Shown: positions 12,774 to 24,120 of the stretch, in pieces
How positions within the stretch are numbered: position 1 is the stretch's first letter
How the letters are laid out: each line of letters starts with the position of its first letter
DNA from: Nectonema munidae
Taxonomy: Eukaryota > Nematomorpha > Nectonematoida > Nectonematidae
Direction of reading: 5' to 3'
DNA: 64,000 nt
Assembly (NCBI GenBank): GCA_030549495.1
Contig: JAUIRK010000099.1
Span: 1,054,001-1,118,000 of the forward strand
Position numbers and translations under genes: made by a program
Notes under the pieces: generated by a model
Told to the model about the DNA's origin: nothing
Databases searched by the model: none
Seen by the model: the letters and a program-made list of their open reading frames with translations, nothing else

Positions 12774-12890
12774 CTCGTTCGACCACAATAATCAGACGAT
12801 AACTAGTATAAAAAAGCAGAAGAAAGCATTAATAAACGCAGACGATTCACATTTTTGTAAAGTCGACATATATCGACTATGGTCGATAAC
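12774..12890. mobile_element. TTAA-site MITE, CCCGTTAACG subfamily, decayed
   Basis: It begins right after the TTAA that closes the preceding MITE, with CTCGTTCGACCACAATAATC matching the reverse of the CCCGTTAACG subfamily (compare 49456). The interior has CAGACGAT, GCAGAAGAAAGC and CGCAGACGATTC, then GTCGACATAT. The right end is degraded near TATGGTCGATAACC. Confidence 0.6.
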
Positions 12891-13118
12891 CACTTAAAAT
12901 GTTCACTTTCTCTCTGTCCTACATGCACCTTATCCTCAATCTGAAAAAGGAAGAAATGTATTTGCAAAAATGAGACTCCTATTACAATTATCATTAAACA
13001 GTTTAAATATTTAACTACACTACAGCTCTTCCTTCCGGCTATTGCTAAACGAGAAAAAAGAGAATGCAAATCTTAAATTTTATCAGATGCGCGCACACAC
13101 AAACATTCACAAAACACA

Positions 13119-13124
13119 TTTATT
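13119..13124 (-). promoter_or_regulatory. Candidate poly(A) signal for the 7TM receptor
   Basis: Read on the minus strand this is AATAAA, about 90 bp downstream of the receptor stop codon at 13214. The hexamer is common by chance in DNA this AT-rich. Confidence 0.3.
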
Positions 13125-13213
13125 ATTTGTCTTAATTTGAAAACAGTGGGGAAGCGAGGAAGGTTTGCGTGTAGTGGTTGAACAGTCAACTTTAAATGCC
13201 TCTCCACACCTTT

Positions 13214-14311
13214 TCAAAGTTGAAGGAAGTTTCGAACTTTGTGTTTGATAGTGCTGAGCGTAGTTTGAAGTTTTTGAATTCTCTTTTTAAGCTCAGTCTT
13301 GAAGTTGGTGTCGAAAAGGCAAATGCTAAAGAAGAAGACTAATTCACTTATGAAAACTAAGTTCAAATTCTTCATGAATATTAGCTCATGCGTTTGTTCA
13401 AAAGTAATTTCGTCATCCTTTGAAAGGAAGATAAAATAGATGAATTCGTATAAAGCGCTAACTGCACTAAGGACAAATATTGTGGCTCCAGAACAAATCG
13501 TTGCAATCAGCATGTACACATTTTGGCCCAATTTTCCGCTTGAGTTTGATCTTCCAACGACTCGTGTGCCATGTGACCTTATCCTATTCCTTTGCTTTAT
13601 GTATTTAGTGTATTGGAAGACAAAAGTGATTGACACAATGAAAATTCCAGATGAAATAATCAATTTAAAAGTTTTTATAAATAAATAAAAAATCTTCACA
13701 AATATCCTATTTTTAAGCACAAATTCTTTAACATAGACACTGCGATCCCCACACACAACTTTGTTTACACTGAACAAAAAGGGAGATATACTTACAGCAC
13801 AAAGAAAGTTTAACCAGAAAAGGAAGTATGGCGCGTAAGTGAAGGATTTGCTTCTCACGATGCTTCTGTATCTTTGATTGAGTGTTGTGAGGGACAAGCG
13901 CTCCAAACAGATGAAAAGTGTGAATACGAGGAGGGCATAAGAAATGCTTTTGTTTATGAAATAACGAATGTATATCGCGTACATGTTATAGATCCTTGAG
14001 AAGAAAAAATGGGTCCTGAATCTTAAAACAACCATTTTTAAAATAGAGTCATTTAAATTCACAAAGCCCATCAGAAAGGCTAAAGAAGATGCTATGACAA
14101 AGTTTCGGTATGTGTTGTGAACTTTGTTTAATTTGTAGAAAATGACTAAAATGACGGAAACCCATAAACTCGCTGACAAGTAAAAGATGAGTAGGAAAAA
14201 GAAGCGTATTTGGATGCGGGAGTCATTTCGTAGCCCTTCAAAAATTTGGCAATTTTCTTCTATATAAAAGTGTCGAAATATATTACTATAAAAGTAAATA
14301 CTGTCATTCAT
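13214..14311 (-). CDS. Orphan rhodopsin-type seven-transmembrane receptor
   Basis: An uninterrupted 365-codon frame encodes a hydrophobic membrane protein. The first ATG is at 14311 (MNDSIYFY); the frame is open four codons further back but only to a TTG, so ATG 14311 is the sensible start unless a spliced 5' exon exists. Numbered from that ATG, predicted membrane spans lie near residues 37-60, 70-95, 117-137, 159-182, 204-232, 264-293 and 313-333. An ER dipeptide after span 3 (CLERLSLT) takes the place of DRY. Span 7 ends SICLFDTNFKTELKKRI, resembling the NPxxY/helix-8 junction but without NPxxY. A cysteine lies in loop 2 (VVCGDR), but the usual partner at the top of span 3 is absent. N-glycosylation motifs (NDS) lie in the N terminus. 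It probably signals at the plasma membrane; the ligand is unknown. The composition and open frame suggest a working gene. Confidence 0.65.
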   Translation of the reverse strand: MNDSIYFYSNIFRHFYIEENCQIFEGLRNDSRIQIRFFFLLIFYLSASLWVSVILVIFYKLNKVHNTYRNFVIASSLAFLMGFVNLNDSILKMVVLRFRTHFFFSRIYNMYAIYIRYFINKSISYALLVFTLFICLERLSLTTLNQRYRSIVRSKSFTYAPYFLFWLNFLCAVSISPFLFSVNKVVCGDRSVYVKEFVLKNRIFVKIFYLFIKTFKLIISSGIFIVSITFVFQYTKYIKQRNRIRSHGTRVVGRSNSSGKLGQNVYMLIATICSGATIFVLSAVSALYEFIYFIFLSKDDEITFEQTHELIFMKNLNLVFISELVFFFSICLFDTNFKTELKKRIQKLQTTLSTIKHKVRNFLQL

Positions 14312-14329
14312 TCCAGCTCCCAAGAAGAA

Positions 14330-15150
14330 GAAACGAGTGAGGTTTATTTTATGCAGGCTTTACGTCAAAATGGTATCCACTCTCATTTTATCACATCTTT
14401 GTCCTACGTTGTAATTTAGAGCAGGATACGGCATGATTAAACATGCAAATTGTCATTGATTTGGTTTATTTTGGTTGCCTTTCTTAATTGTGTACTTAAT
14501 TTCGTTTGTGACCTTGACTTATTCAATTACCCTGTCTAAGTGTTTTCTCATCTCCTCCTATTTTTGTTCACTGAATAAGTAAACCAAGAGAGTACTTTGA
14601 CAATATTTAAAGGCAATAAAGCCAAGCTACTGCGAGTGAAAATGGAGAATATTCTATACCTTCATAGTCGGCGCTGGAGTCGAAGGCATTTGAGAACTTG
14701 TTGGCTTGACTATCTTCTCACAAGGAAGGATTGAGTGTGAGATGCAAAGCAACTTTTAACAGAAATTGGGGTGGCAAAGTTAGAGAGCTCTGAGTCCTTG
14801 TTTTTGTTGCGAGCGTGCTATGCAATGTTCATCATTCACCTCGAAGATTGGGATCAGTGTTGCCGAGTCAGAGAAAAATTGCTACATTTAGCGATTCTTA
14901 TTTTAACGCTTTTTTTGTTTTAGTTTTTTTGGGCATAATCAAGTCTCCTTTGCTCATAGTTCGAGGTAACGTCTACAATTCCTCCTTGTGGTGAAAGCTT
15001 TCAACTGCGCATATTTTTACAAAAATACTTTTCAGTCTAAAAACTCGATACAGATGAATGGGAAGAAAAACAGACACTTCAAAATTTTGGCAAAAGTTCA
15101 TCTTTTAAAGATTTGGTTAACTTTATTCAAAAAGTATTTTCTCTACTATA
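14330..15150. other. Upstream region of the receptor; nothing firm
   Basis: This contains the presumed 5' region of the minus-strand receptor. A short segment at 14850-14880 (CAGTGTTGCCGAGTC) resembles a hAT end, but no partner was found. No exon with a recognisable product was seen on either strand. Confidence 0.35.
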
Positions 15151-15160
15151 TTTAAATGTG

Positions 15161-15320
15161 CCTCAATGGTTGTTAGGGTGTACCTCTCAGCTTAACGGTT
15201 CAAGGTGAGGGTTCGATCCCCAAGACCCCCAACTAAATTCACAAAAACTGTGATTAACAATTTTAAGCATAATGCGAGCATATAGCCTTACGGCTGAAAG
15301 TGTTTTGCTATCTCCAACCG
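15161..15320 (+). repeat. tRNA-derived SINE-like repeat
   Basis: A Pol III B box (GGTTCGATCCC at 15210-15220) lies about 40 bp after an A-box-like TGGTTGTTAGGGTG. A body follows, containing GCATAATGCGAGCATATAG. The head is not a foldable tRNA and differs from the SINE family at 37771, so it is a second SINE type. Confidence 0.45.
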
Positions 15321-15329
15321 TATTTAAAT

Positions 15330-17937
15330 GAAGAAGTAGAAGGTTTGTTTACTCAACTTAACAAATAAAAACTAAATATGGAAATCAAATGGATCTTGAT
15401 ACTTTGAAAAGTATATTGATTGTTAAGTGTAGTTTGAACGTTTGCAACAAAAGCTCTTATGAATAACCTTTGCCTTGTGAAGTTATTGCAAAGATTGCCA
15501 GGGTAACAGCATATAAAAATTTTAATTTGTGATCTGCTTTCGGATGACAAAAACTCGAATAGAATCAATCTCGAAGTAATATTATCCGATATAAAGTTTT
15601 CTTCTCTCAACAAATTGCCTTCCCTTTAAAAAAAAAGAATTTCCAAAAAAAAAAAAGCAATATTTCAAAATTTTTAATCCAAATTTGACAAAATTTTCAA
15701 ACAACTCTCTACTTACTACTTTCTGCAAAATTGAGAAATGAATTTTAAAGACATTGGCCAATGGTTTTGCATTCGAAGCCGCTGGGTGCAGACAGTGTTC
15801 TGTTTATGACATTGGCAAACAGTGCGTGTATACTGTGTTCATGGACAACAAAGCCAAGTGAATCAAAAGTCTACACCTAATGTGAAAAGGTGTTCATAAA
15901 ATATTTTGGTGTTGCGCGATAATAAATTCGAGAAGAGGAAAATTGGGAAAGTTAATTAAAAAATATTTTAATTACATGAAGTATGTGCATTTTTTTTTTC
16001 ATAATTTGTCCAAATCCGCGCTCGTCCGTTATTATCGACGTGTCTGCTTTGCATATTTTAGATGAGAAGCACAAGGATAGGAATTTGGTTGAAATTCAAA
16101 TCATTGAAGCACTCAAATTTTGGAAGAAGTTAAAAAATATTTTACTGCTTCAAGCTTTTATTCTTATCAAATTTTTAATGTTAAAATTAAAACTTGTGCA
16201 TATGCATTTCATCCAAATATAAGATTATACAAATTTTGACCTTGAATTTGCTTAAATATTTTCAAATTTTTTGCACTCTTTTATTATTCATTCAAATAGA
16301 TGCTCTTTTATCTTCTTATAGTAAGAAATATAAATATATATATATGCTTTCTGCTAATCGCATTCATATTGAATACTTTTTCCATCTCCAAATCTTGAAA
16401 ATGTTATCCGATTTAGCCAGAGTTTGATATCTTTGTGCGTGGCTAGTCTTATTTGATATTGAACTGTGTCAATACTAATACTCTTTAATTATTTTTTATA
16501 AAAATTATTCAATTGATTGAATTATAATTGCCAATTTTATGATACAGTTTATATAAGGTGTTATTAATTTAAAAAAAAAAAGGTCAATTTTCAATCTTAG
16601 CGTCATTATGTTACTCCGTGTGTACCGCATTTTTTACTGTTTTCTTTAGTGAAAGGAAAATTAAGGGCGAGGTGAGAAAATTTTTTTCATATGGTATACT
16701 TCCATTCCCAAATGCCAGCGTTGGCATTGGTTAGTTAGAGCAATGAAATCAAGCTAATTAGTCTTCGTTTATTTAAAAAAATGAAACTTATTAAAAGATC
16801 AATTCTACCTTAATTCTGAAATACAAAGAAATTTCATATGGTAAATGTTTCTCCACTTTTTGTGAGTAAAATCAGTATTGCTTTTCCTAAGTAAAATTAT
16901 CTTTACATTTTAAAACCAGTCATTACTAGTGCAGCTCTAAGCCTCGATATTTCAAGATGTTTTAAGTGGTAAAACTGTTTAAGAAAATTTTTCCAAAGCT
17001 ACTACCTAAAGTCTGAAATTATGCAGAATCTATATTATTATCGTAAAAAATGCTTTTGGCAAAAATAGAAAATTTTATCTTGTTTCTCAAGCACTAGTTT
17101 ATATTTTTTTTTATATATTTCTTCTTATTTTAACAAAATATTTTTACAATTTACATTGAAAATTGAACAAATTTTTTATCAATTCATTTTTCAATAAAAA
17201 AACACATTTTCTTACATTTGTTTCATAAAAATTATAGATTACTAATTATTATTTATTTAGTTCAATATTTTTTATTTTAGTTAAATTAAAAAAAGTCAAT
17301 TATTTGACAATTTTTGGGTCAATTTTTACTGCCCTACTGATTACAGAATAATTTTTTTTATGAGTAAAATCAAATTTTTGAAGTCGTTAGGTCAATTTTT
17401 GTTGCCCCCATAGTCATTACTGACGTATAAATAAATTTCGTGATAAATTATGAGTTCTAATTTTTACTGGCTTTCAACAAAAGTTAAGTCTTCAAGTTGT
17501 GCGGAATCAAAGTAAATGTCACCTTATTTTTTAATTTCTATATATTGGAATTCTTTTTGAAAAGTAAGACGTGTCAATAGATATCTACATTTATTTAGTT
17601 GAACATAGGTTTGATTTGATTTTACAAAAATTTGTTTTTATTTCAACTTTGACTTCTACTTTCAATTCAAAAATCAATTAAAGAAGCAGTTTTCTTGGAG
17701 ATCTTTTCACATATGCTGGATTTAAGGTTTTCTTTTCAAAATAAATCTTTTAAATTTCACTTTTGGTGAAACTGGTCACAATGTATTTATTCTTTTTAAA
17801 TGGTTTTAATAAATTTTGCAAATTTCATTTGTTTATCAGTTTTCCTAATAGGTGATAATATCGTTAAAATTTTTACGACATTGAATAAACTTCGATTATA
17901 TCTGAGAATTCACACAGAAATTAGTCAGAAACTTTCT
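15330..17937. other. AT-rich spacer; one weak exon candidate
   Basis: At 15742-15861 a frame without ATG encodes AGCRQCSVYDIGKQC and ends in TGA; AATAAA lies about 60 bp further on. The splice acceptor is poor, so it is only a candidate. The open frame at 15983-16222 is unrecognised. At 17800-17857 a frame starting MVLINFANFICLSVFLI could be a signal-peptide exon ending at a GTGATA donor; its phase would fit the exon at 20203. AT runs and repeated GGTCAATTTTT segments (about 17325 and 17391) are also present. Confidence 0.3.
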
Positions 17938-17945
17938 GCTGACAC

Positions 17946-18591
17946 TACTGTGTCCACTTTAAGGTCTTTTTTTCATTCCCCGGGGAACGAGGACCTCGTA
18001 ATTTTTGAAATATTTCCCCGGGGAAGAAAAAGCGATTTTTTCACAATAAAAAAACTCTTTTAAAATGAAAAAATATAAAGCATTCTGAAAGTGTTTTATT
18101 AGTTCAAATGTTGAATAAAATTATTTTTAAAAAATGTAAAAATTATTCATGTTTTGAAAAAATATCTAAGAAATACTAGGTCGTTCAAAGTTTCATCGTT
18201 CAACTTGTTTCCTATTTTCGTAGAAAAATAACTCATTGATGAAAACACTCGTTCGGAGTCTACAGATGTTGGTTTTATGCTTTTTAAATTCTTGAACAAA
18301 TTTTCCAAAACTTGGGCCTTCTTTTTGTTTCCAAATAAAGGTCAAACGTTTTTTTCATTATTTTATTTCTGCTTTAATACAACTTTTTTGTTTCATCAAA
18401 AAATGTAGATTTAAAAATTTGATTTGACTTAAAACTATAAAATTAGCCTAAAATTTTCATCAAACAGTTCAGCACAGAAGCAAATTGAAAACTCCTCGGA
18501 GAGTCGAGGAATGAGTTTCGAGCACGAGGAGTAAAAATTTCAAAAATTCCCCGGGGAATAGGCGATGAGGATCCCCGGGGTGGACACCCTA
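17946..18591. mobile_element. hAT-type MITE with perfect 8-bp target duplication
   Basis: The 646-bp element has inverted ends TACTGTGTCCAC and GTGGACACCCTA, and is flanked on both sides by the identical octamer GCTGACAC (17938-17945 and 18592-18599). An 8-bp duplication and ends of the form TAGGGTGTCCA are typical of hAT transposons. The subterminal parts carry CCCCGGGG palindromes (two near 17980-18020, two near 18550-18580) arranged as mirror arms. No transposase is encoded. Part of an open frame that begins upstream runs into its left end by chance. Confidence 0.78.
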
Positions 18592-18599
18592 GCTGACAC

Positions 18600-19109
18600 T
18601 AGATGATAACATCACTTGGTTTCACAAACACTTGATACACATGAGGAAAGCTTATCCATTTCCCCTCCCATGCATCCTAAATATAGAGGAAATTCTGATT
18701 TTATTTGCACACACAAAAGATAGAGCTGTTTATTATATTTTTTTATCGAAATCTTGTATGTTCAGTTTACCTCTTTGTGTATGCCTTCACGCCTTGATAT
18801 ACAAAAGGGCTTTATTAGGCTTTTCTCCCTTATGGTCTTGCCAGGTCACTCATGGTGAAAGAAATGAATTATAATTTTTCACATAGTGTGCGATAGGAAA
18901 AGACTTATTACCTTTTTTCAAATAGGATTTATAATTAAACGTTCATCACATGCAGATAAAGTGGAATTATACGTCCTTAAAATTTTTCTATGTGATTTAC
19001 TACATATATTGAAATATTTTAAATAGAAAATAGACATGTTTATTTTGGCAGGCATTTTCAAAGTGGATATCTGTGTGATTTATATAAGCAATAAATTTCA
19101 TGGCTAAGA
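18600..19109. other. Spacer without recognised features
   Basis: An 80-residue open frame at 18632-18874 is hydrophobic at first but matches nothing I recognise and has no plausible splice context. Nothing else is supported. Confidence 0.3.
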
Positions 19110-19215
19110 TGGGCGTGTGTACGGTTGGTTAGAGGCTCGTGTTTGCAGACTCAAGGTCTTCGGCTCGATCCCGTATTAAGCCTTTTCTGATATTTCTATA
19201 CAATCGGTGTACATT
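19110..19215 (+). repeat. tRNA-derived SINE, main family
   Basis: It starts GGGCGTGTGTACGGTTGG, with an A box TGGTTAGAGGC and a B box GGCTCGATCCC (near 19161), followed by GTATTAAGCCTTTTCTGAT. The same head occurs at 37771 (plus) and 62380 (minus). Spacing of the Pol III boxes is tRNA-like, but the acceptor stem does not pair, so this is a SINE and not a tRNA gene. Confidence 0.55.
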
Positions 19216-19334
19216 TTTTTAAATGAAAGCAGCGTAGTACATTCTTTATTTCCTCTGACTGATTTTGACCAAAAAAAAAACTTTAAAATTCACACCACCG
19301 AGTAGGCTATTTTAATTTCTTATTATTCGAACCT

Positions 19335-19560
19335 ATACTCTCTCCAACCCCAACACTCCCCCCCCCCCCAAATCTCAAAAAAAAAAAACCCCTCCCCCCC
19401 CCACCCCCCCCCCCCAAAAAAAAACCAATTTTCTACCCCCAAAAAATCTTCCCAATTTTTTTTTCTTTTTTTTCAAAAAACCCCAAAAAACAAACCCAAC
19501 CCTAAAAACACAAAACCCCCCAACATTTTAGAACATCATCCCCAGCGGAAAAATATAGAT
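19335..19560. repeat. C/A homopolymer-rich low-complexity tract
   Basis: The sequence consists of long runs of C and A (with a few T runs) and almost no G over about 200 bp, unlike the surrounding DNA. It may be a genuine simple-sequence tract or a stretch of poor base calling or consensus. Confidence 0.6.
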
Positions 19561-20195
19561 ATCTATACCCCCCCCTACATAAGTAGATAATGATCATCAA
19601 AGTAAGTGTTGACGGCTAGTTGGTTGATGCTCACGCACAGCCACTGGACATCAGTTCAAACCTCATAATTTGAAAACACCAAGGTGGAACTGATAAGTCT
19701 TTTTTGCCTTTTCATGAAAAATTACGCTGAACCTAATTCTGCCTTGTGAATTAAGGTTAATATATTTGAGGCCAAAATGTCTTGAGGGTGACCCAAAAAT
19801 TGCCACACACAATTTCCCCTAAGATAATTGCCCTCTTGACATTTAAATTTGAAATTATAGTTTAATAATTTTTTTATTTTGAAATGTTTTTCATATTTTT
19901 TATTATAGTTAAACGCTTTTTCATTTTTTTTTTTTTAAATAATCACATTTTAAAATAAATAATATCGAGGGCAGTTTACCGAAAGGAGGAGATCTGAGTG
20001 GAGAGGAAATTTTATGGGGCAATTGTCCTGGTAACTGTCTTGAGGTAAAATTGATCTACTTCCTAATTTCCATAGGCTTTTTGAATAAAATTAGCTTTCC
20101 TCTTCTACTCGAAACCGGCTTGTATTTAATAATAAAGTGTAAAAGTGAGGTCTATGCCTACTTTTTTACTATATTTTTTTGAATTATTATTATAG

Positions 20196-20435
20196 CTTGC
20201 AGGTCTTCAGAGATTAGCGCTCTTACAAAGTGATGATTATGCCTACAGATTATGGAGCAGGGCTATCAGAGGACCTTCCAATAGAGCTATTGGTTTAGAT
20301 GGAACTTTTGATAGAGATTGGGTTTATTATTCGTATCCTGGCTATTATGATGACTATGGCGGCTATGGATGCTGTGACTATGGTTCTTATTATTATGATT
20401 ATCCATATTTCAATACTTGCTATTGTTACTTCTGA
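20196..20435 (+). CDS. Terminal exon of an unrecognised Tyr/Gly-rich protein
   Basis: An open frame with no ATG reads LQRLALLQSDDYAYRLWSRA, then RGPSNRAIGLDGTFDRDW, then a tail dense in Tyr, Gly, Asp and Cys (YYDDYGGYGCCDYGSYYYDY, ending TCYCYF and TGA at 20433-20435). Two acceptors are possible: TATAG before 20196 or CTTGCAG before 20203; the second would need a donor of phase 1. A poly(A) signal lies 38 bp past the stop. The upstream exon is not certain; a signal-peptide-like frame at 17800-17857 fits the phase. A Tyr/Gly/Cys-rich tail suggests a secreted or structural protein (cuticle, eggshell or adhesive type), which is inference. I recognise no family. The clean frame and the position of the poly(A) signal argue for a real host gene. 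Confidence 0.55.
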   Translation, partial: LAGLQRLALLQSDDYAYRLWSRAIRGPSNRAIGLDGTFDRDWVYYSYPGYYDDYGGYGCCDYGSYYYDYPYFNTCYCYF

Positions 20436-20472
20436 ATTTAAAGCATTTTAATTTGGTTTTCATTTTAAGTTA

Positions 20473-20478
20473 AATAAA
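20473..20478 (+). promoter_or_regulatory. Poly(A) signal of the Tyr/Gly-rich gene
   Basis: AATAAA lies 38 bp after the stop codon of the exon at 20196-20435, followed by a T-rich stretch (TTTCTTTTCTTGTTTTTT) that suits the downstream element. Confidence 0.5.
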
Positions 20479-23067
20479 AATTTCTTTTCTTGTTTTTTAA
20501 GAAATAGAAGAGAAGAAGAAGAAAGTTGATGGCTAAAAGTTTTAGCTCTTAATTCTTTATTTTAATTTTCTTCTTCGCCATCGTAGATTAAACACCTTTA
20601 GTTATGACAAAATTTCATCTTTAAAGTCATCCTATAAACTATTTTTGATATACTTAAATTAAAAATCAATACATTTATAATTTAAATCATTAAAAAATCT
20701 ATCCCCTAGGCCCTAACATTCTTACATGAATCTAACATGTTAAAACTACTCATAAAAGTTAATGATTTAAAATCATTTTTTATGACTGAACAAATCGCAT
20801 GATATTTCTAAATTTTAGCCCTATCTCCTCCCTCAACAAAAGAGATTTCGGTTCCGCTCATGAGGTTATTATGATATTATTAATATTTCATTTAAATTTC
20901 TTCTATAAAATGAAACAACAACCTTTCTCGACATTGATAATGTTTTCAACTCCGCATGGCATTCCGAAATTCTATTCAACTTAATCCAGAACAATTACCC
21001 ATTATACCTGAGCAAGTTCATTCAAAGCTATCTCAACAAACGCATTCTAATCCTGCATCATAACAACAACACTTGCATAAAACAATCTACCCCCCAAGGC
21101 GGCTGCCTCTCAGACATTTTATAGCTCATCCTCATCAATCCACTCCTAGATCACATTAATTCCAACTCACACTTCGCACAATGCTACTCTGACGATATTC
21201 TCTTCACCTTCTCCAACGACGACCAAGAAACCAATTTGAACAGCGTTACCACCCTTTTGACAAATATAAATTCCTTAGCCTCAAAATACAAAATTCAGTT
21301 TAACCAGAGTAAACTGAACATCATACATTTCACTAGGAAAAGAATCTTACCACAATACCTAGTCGTGCCATCATCCACACCAATCACACCAGTATCCCAA
21401 ATAAAATATCTCGGAGTCATTTTTCAATCAAACCTTAAATTCTCAGCACACACCAAAAACCGACACACTAAACTCACACCTATCATTTTCTTCTTCAAGA
21501 AAACCATCTCCTACAAATGGGGACTAAACCCGAAAATTTCAAAATATATTTATACATCAATTATTTTACCCATAATTCAATAAAGTATCCTCTCCTGGGG
21601 TTTCTCCCTAAAGCTGCTTAATACTAGAATCATTCTTAATAAAATTCACCGTACCTGTCTCCTCACAATCACTAACGCGTATCACACCACGCCTACCTCA
21701 AAACTTGAACTTCTTACACACACTCTACCAATTCTATACAAACTACACCTAACTCTAGTAAAACTATACTCGAAAAGTCTCAAATCCATGCGCCCCATTC
21801 ACGCTTTCACCACACTCTACTCAACTTCATCCCTTATACTCTCATTTTACGAAACCATATGTGCCAAGTACATACCAAACCTAGCTCACTATTCCATATC
21901 ATCTGAAATCCATCCCATCTTCCATTTCAACCCTTCAGATGGATTACCCTACACATTAACCATATGAAAACATAAAAAAATTGCTACCAAGCTAATCAAA
22001 ATGCAACCAACGCACTAATCCCCACTCATCATATAATCTTTTCATCTTTACTGACGGTTCCAAATCCTCTCACCATGCTACTGGCGCATACGGTTTACGG
22101 AATAAAAGGGCAAGTGGAATAAAAGGGCAGATACTACATCATACCACCTTGCAGCAAAAGAGAGATGCAATTAGATAGAATAGCATGACGTACATTTCAT
22201 TTAACATTGCTATTATGAATATGCAGTCTTTACAATGTGTGCTCTTGCATAGCGTAATAATATGTAAAATTGAAAAGATTAATTGTGAACTTATATAATT
22301 TTTGTTATAAAACTGTTATTTGAAAATATCAATAAAAAAGGGAGAGGGTACAATAAATTTTTATAATTTTTTTGAATTATCAAAAAAAGGTTGATGATCT
22401 TCTATGTCCATGTTTTTGGATTTTGAGATGAACTGTGAAACTTTGTTTAAATAAGAAAGAACATCTTTGTCTTTTCTAAAGTTATTCTTCAACTCTGTCA
22501 AAAATATTTCATCTTTTTTCCATTTTGATTTACTGATGTTTTTTCCATTCTCCATTTGATTGATGTCAATTCTGATTTTCATTTCTTCCTTTTGAAAAAA
22601 CTCTAAAACTAGGATGAAAAAAATGAAGCCAAGTTTTTTCAAAATAAAAATAAAAACTTTCCATATCAAATACATTTTTTGTCAAGGCTTTTATCCTTTT
22701 ATATACCTTTTCAACTTAAAAACCATAATAAAATAAATTCAAAATATTATACTTATACGAGGGTACTTCATTTAAAGGGAGAAAAGCTAATGAAAGAATC
22801 AATCTTATAGTTATTCGAAAAGTGAGGTTTTTTGAATACTTCACTTTAAACCCTTGGTTTACTAAATTTTTGTAAACAGAAGATGTAAAATGGAAATAAC
22901 ATCCTCTGTATTCACTATCAGGATACACCTATCATAAAAATAAAAAGTAAATTTAACTTAGTTTGTAACTATACTTTTTTGGCCGCATTTTTTTTTGACA
23001 GGGTGTTTCATGCAAGGGAAGTAGAAACTTCCATATCTGCACTGATGAACTTTTTATGATAAGTCGA

Positions 23068-23133
23068 TGGCATCGCCGGGATTCGAACCCAAAGGCTTTG
23101 GATCCGTAGGCGACGCCTCTACCTATCAGCCCT
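23068..23133 (-). repeat. tRNA-Arg-like SINE head (not a functional tRNA)
   Basis: On the minus strand this reads GGGCTGATAGGTAGAGGCG (A box), then CTACGGA at the anticodon-loop position, and GGGTTCGAATCCC (perfect B box and T arm). The loop CTACGGA would place ACG as anticodon, suggesting derivation from tRNA-Arg. The acceptor and anticodon stems do not pair, so it is tRNA-derived rather than a tRNA gene. It lies inside the Mutator-like element. Confidence 0.45.
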
Positions 23134-24120
23134 AAAAACCTAAAAACTATAATAATAAAGTAAAAATTTATAATTGCAACTTCAAAATCACCGTTGATAT
23201 ACTTAGGATTGATTGATAAATCTTTCAAGTGATTAAATATTATTCTAAAAAATAAAAAAGTTTAATGAGAAAAAAATTTATGTGCTTAAAAATGAGCAAA
23301 TAAAGTTACTCATAAGATTTTTCTCTTTTATCAGGTAGTAAACAATATAAAATAGGAAGTTCATATGTTTGAAAAAAAACATGAATTGTAAAAATTTGTG
23401 CAATATTCGGGGGACATTTTTTAAATGTTCCATCTACAAATATTTCTTCAAGGCTCATCATCATTAAACAATATCTAAAAAAAACTTGAATTAGGAAAAT
23501 TATTTAAAAAATTGTTAAAAAAAAACCTCAAAACAAAAGCTGAAAAGCAGAGCAGTCTTTTATTGCAATCTAACATCAAGAATAAATTTCTTTAGAATAA
23601 ATTTCTTTTGAAATTCGGAATAGAAAAGTCTTTGAGATATTTCAAGAATACACTACAAATGTTTTTGTTAAATAAATATGATCAGACCTGTACAAATAAA
23701 AAATGTTTTGTTTGTAAACTGCAAATGTAAACTTATCATGTTTTAATGTTCTTTCGCTCCTCTTTATTATACATATATATATTCAGTTTTATAAATCAAA
23801 CGCTTTTTTATTATTTTTGCAATTATACAATATCCTTGCCAACCAAAGATGTTCCAACAAGCCTTTTTTTCCTTTTATTCTCAACCGCTTCTTACCAAAA
23901 AGATTGCTCATGGAAGTGATTACACAACGGCTGACGCTTTCAAATCGTCCATGATGTCTCTCCAATCCTTAAGAAAAAATATATATATATATCATTTTAA
24001 ACATAAGGCATCTTTTTTTTCTATTTCCATAGCAGAAAATGATTTGCATGTTCACGTATCATCTAGTTGTATATATATATATTTTTTTTTTCCTGTCCAT
24101 TATTTTATGATATAATAAAT

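Noticed and set aside
23068-23133. tRNA-Arg(ACG) gene on the minus strand
   Set aside because: A and B boxes are good, but acceptor and anticodon stems do not pair and the 5' end lacks a proper stem; called a tRNA-derived repeat.
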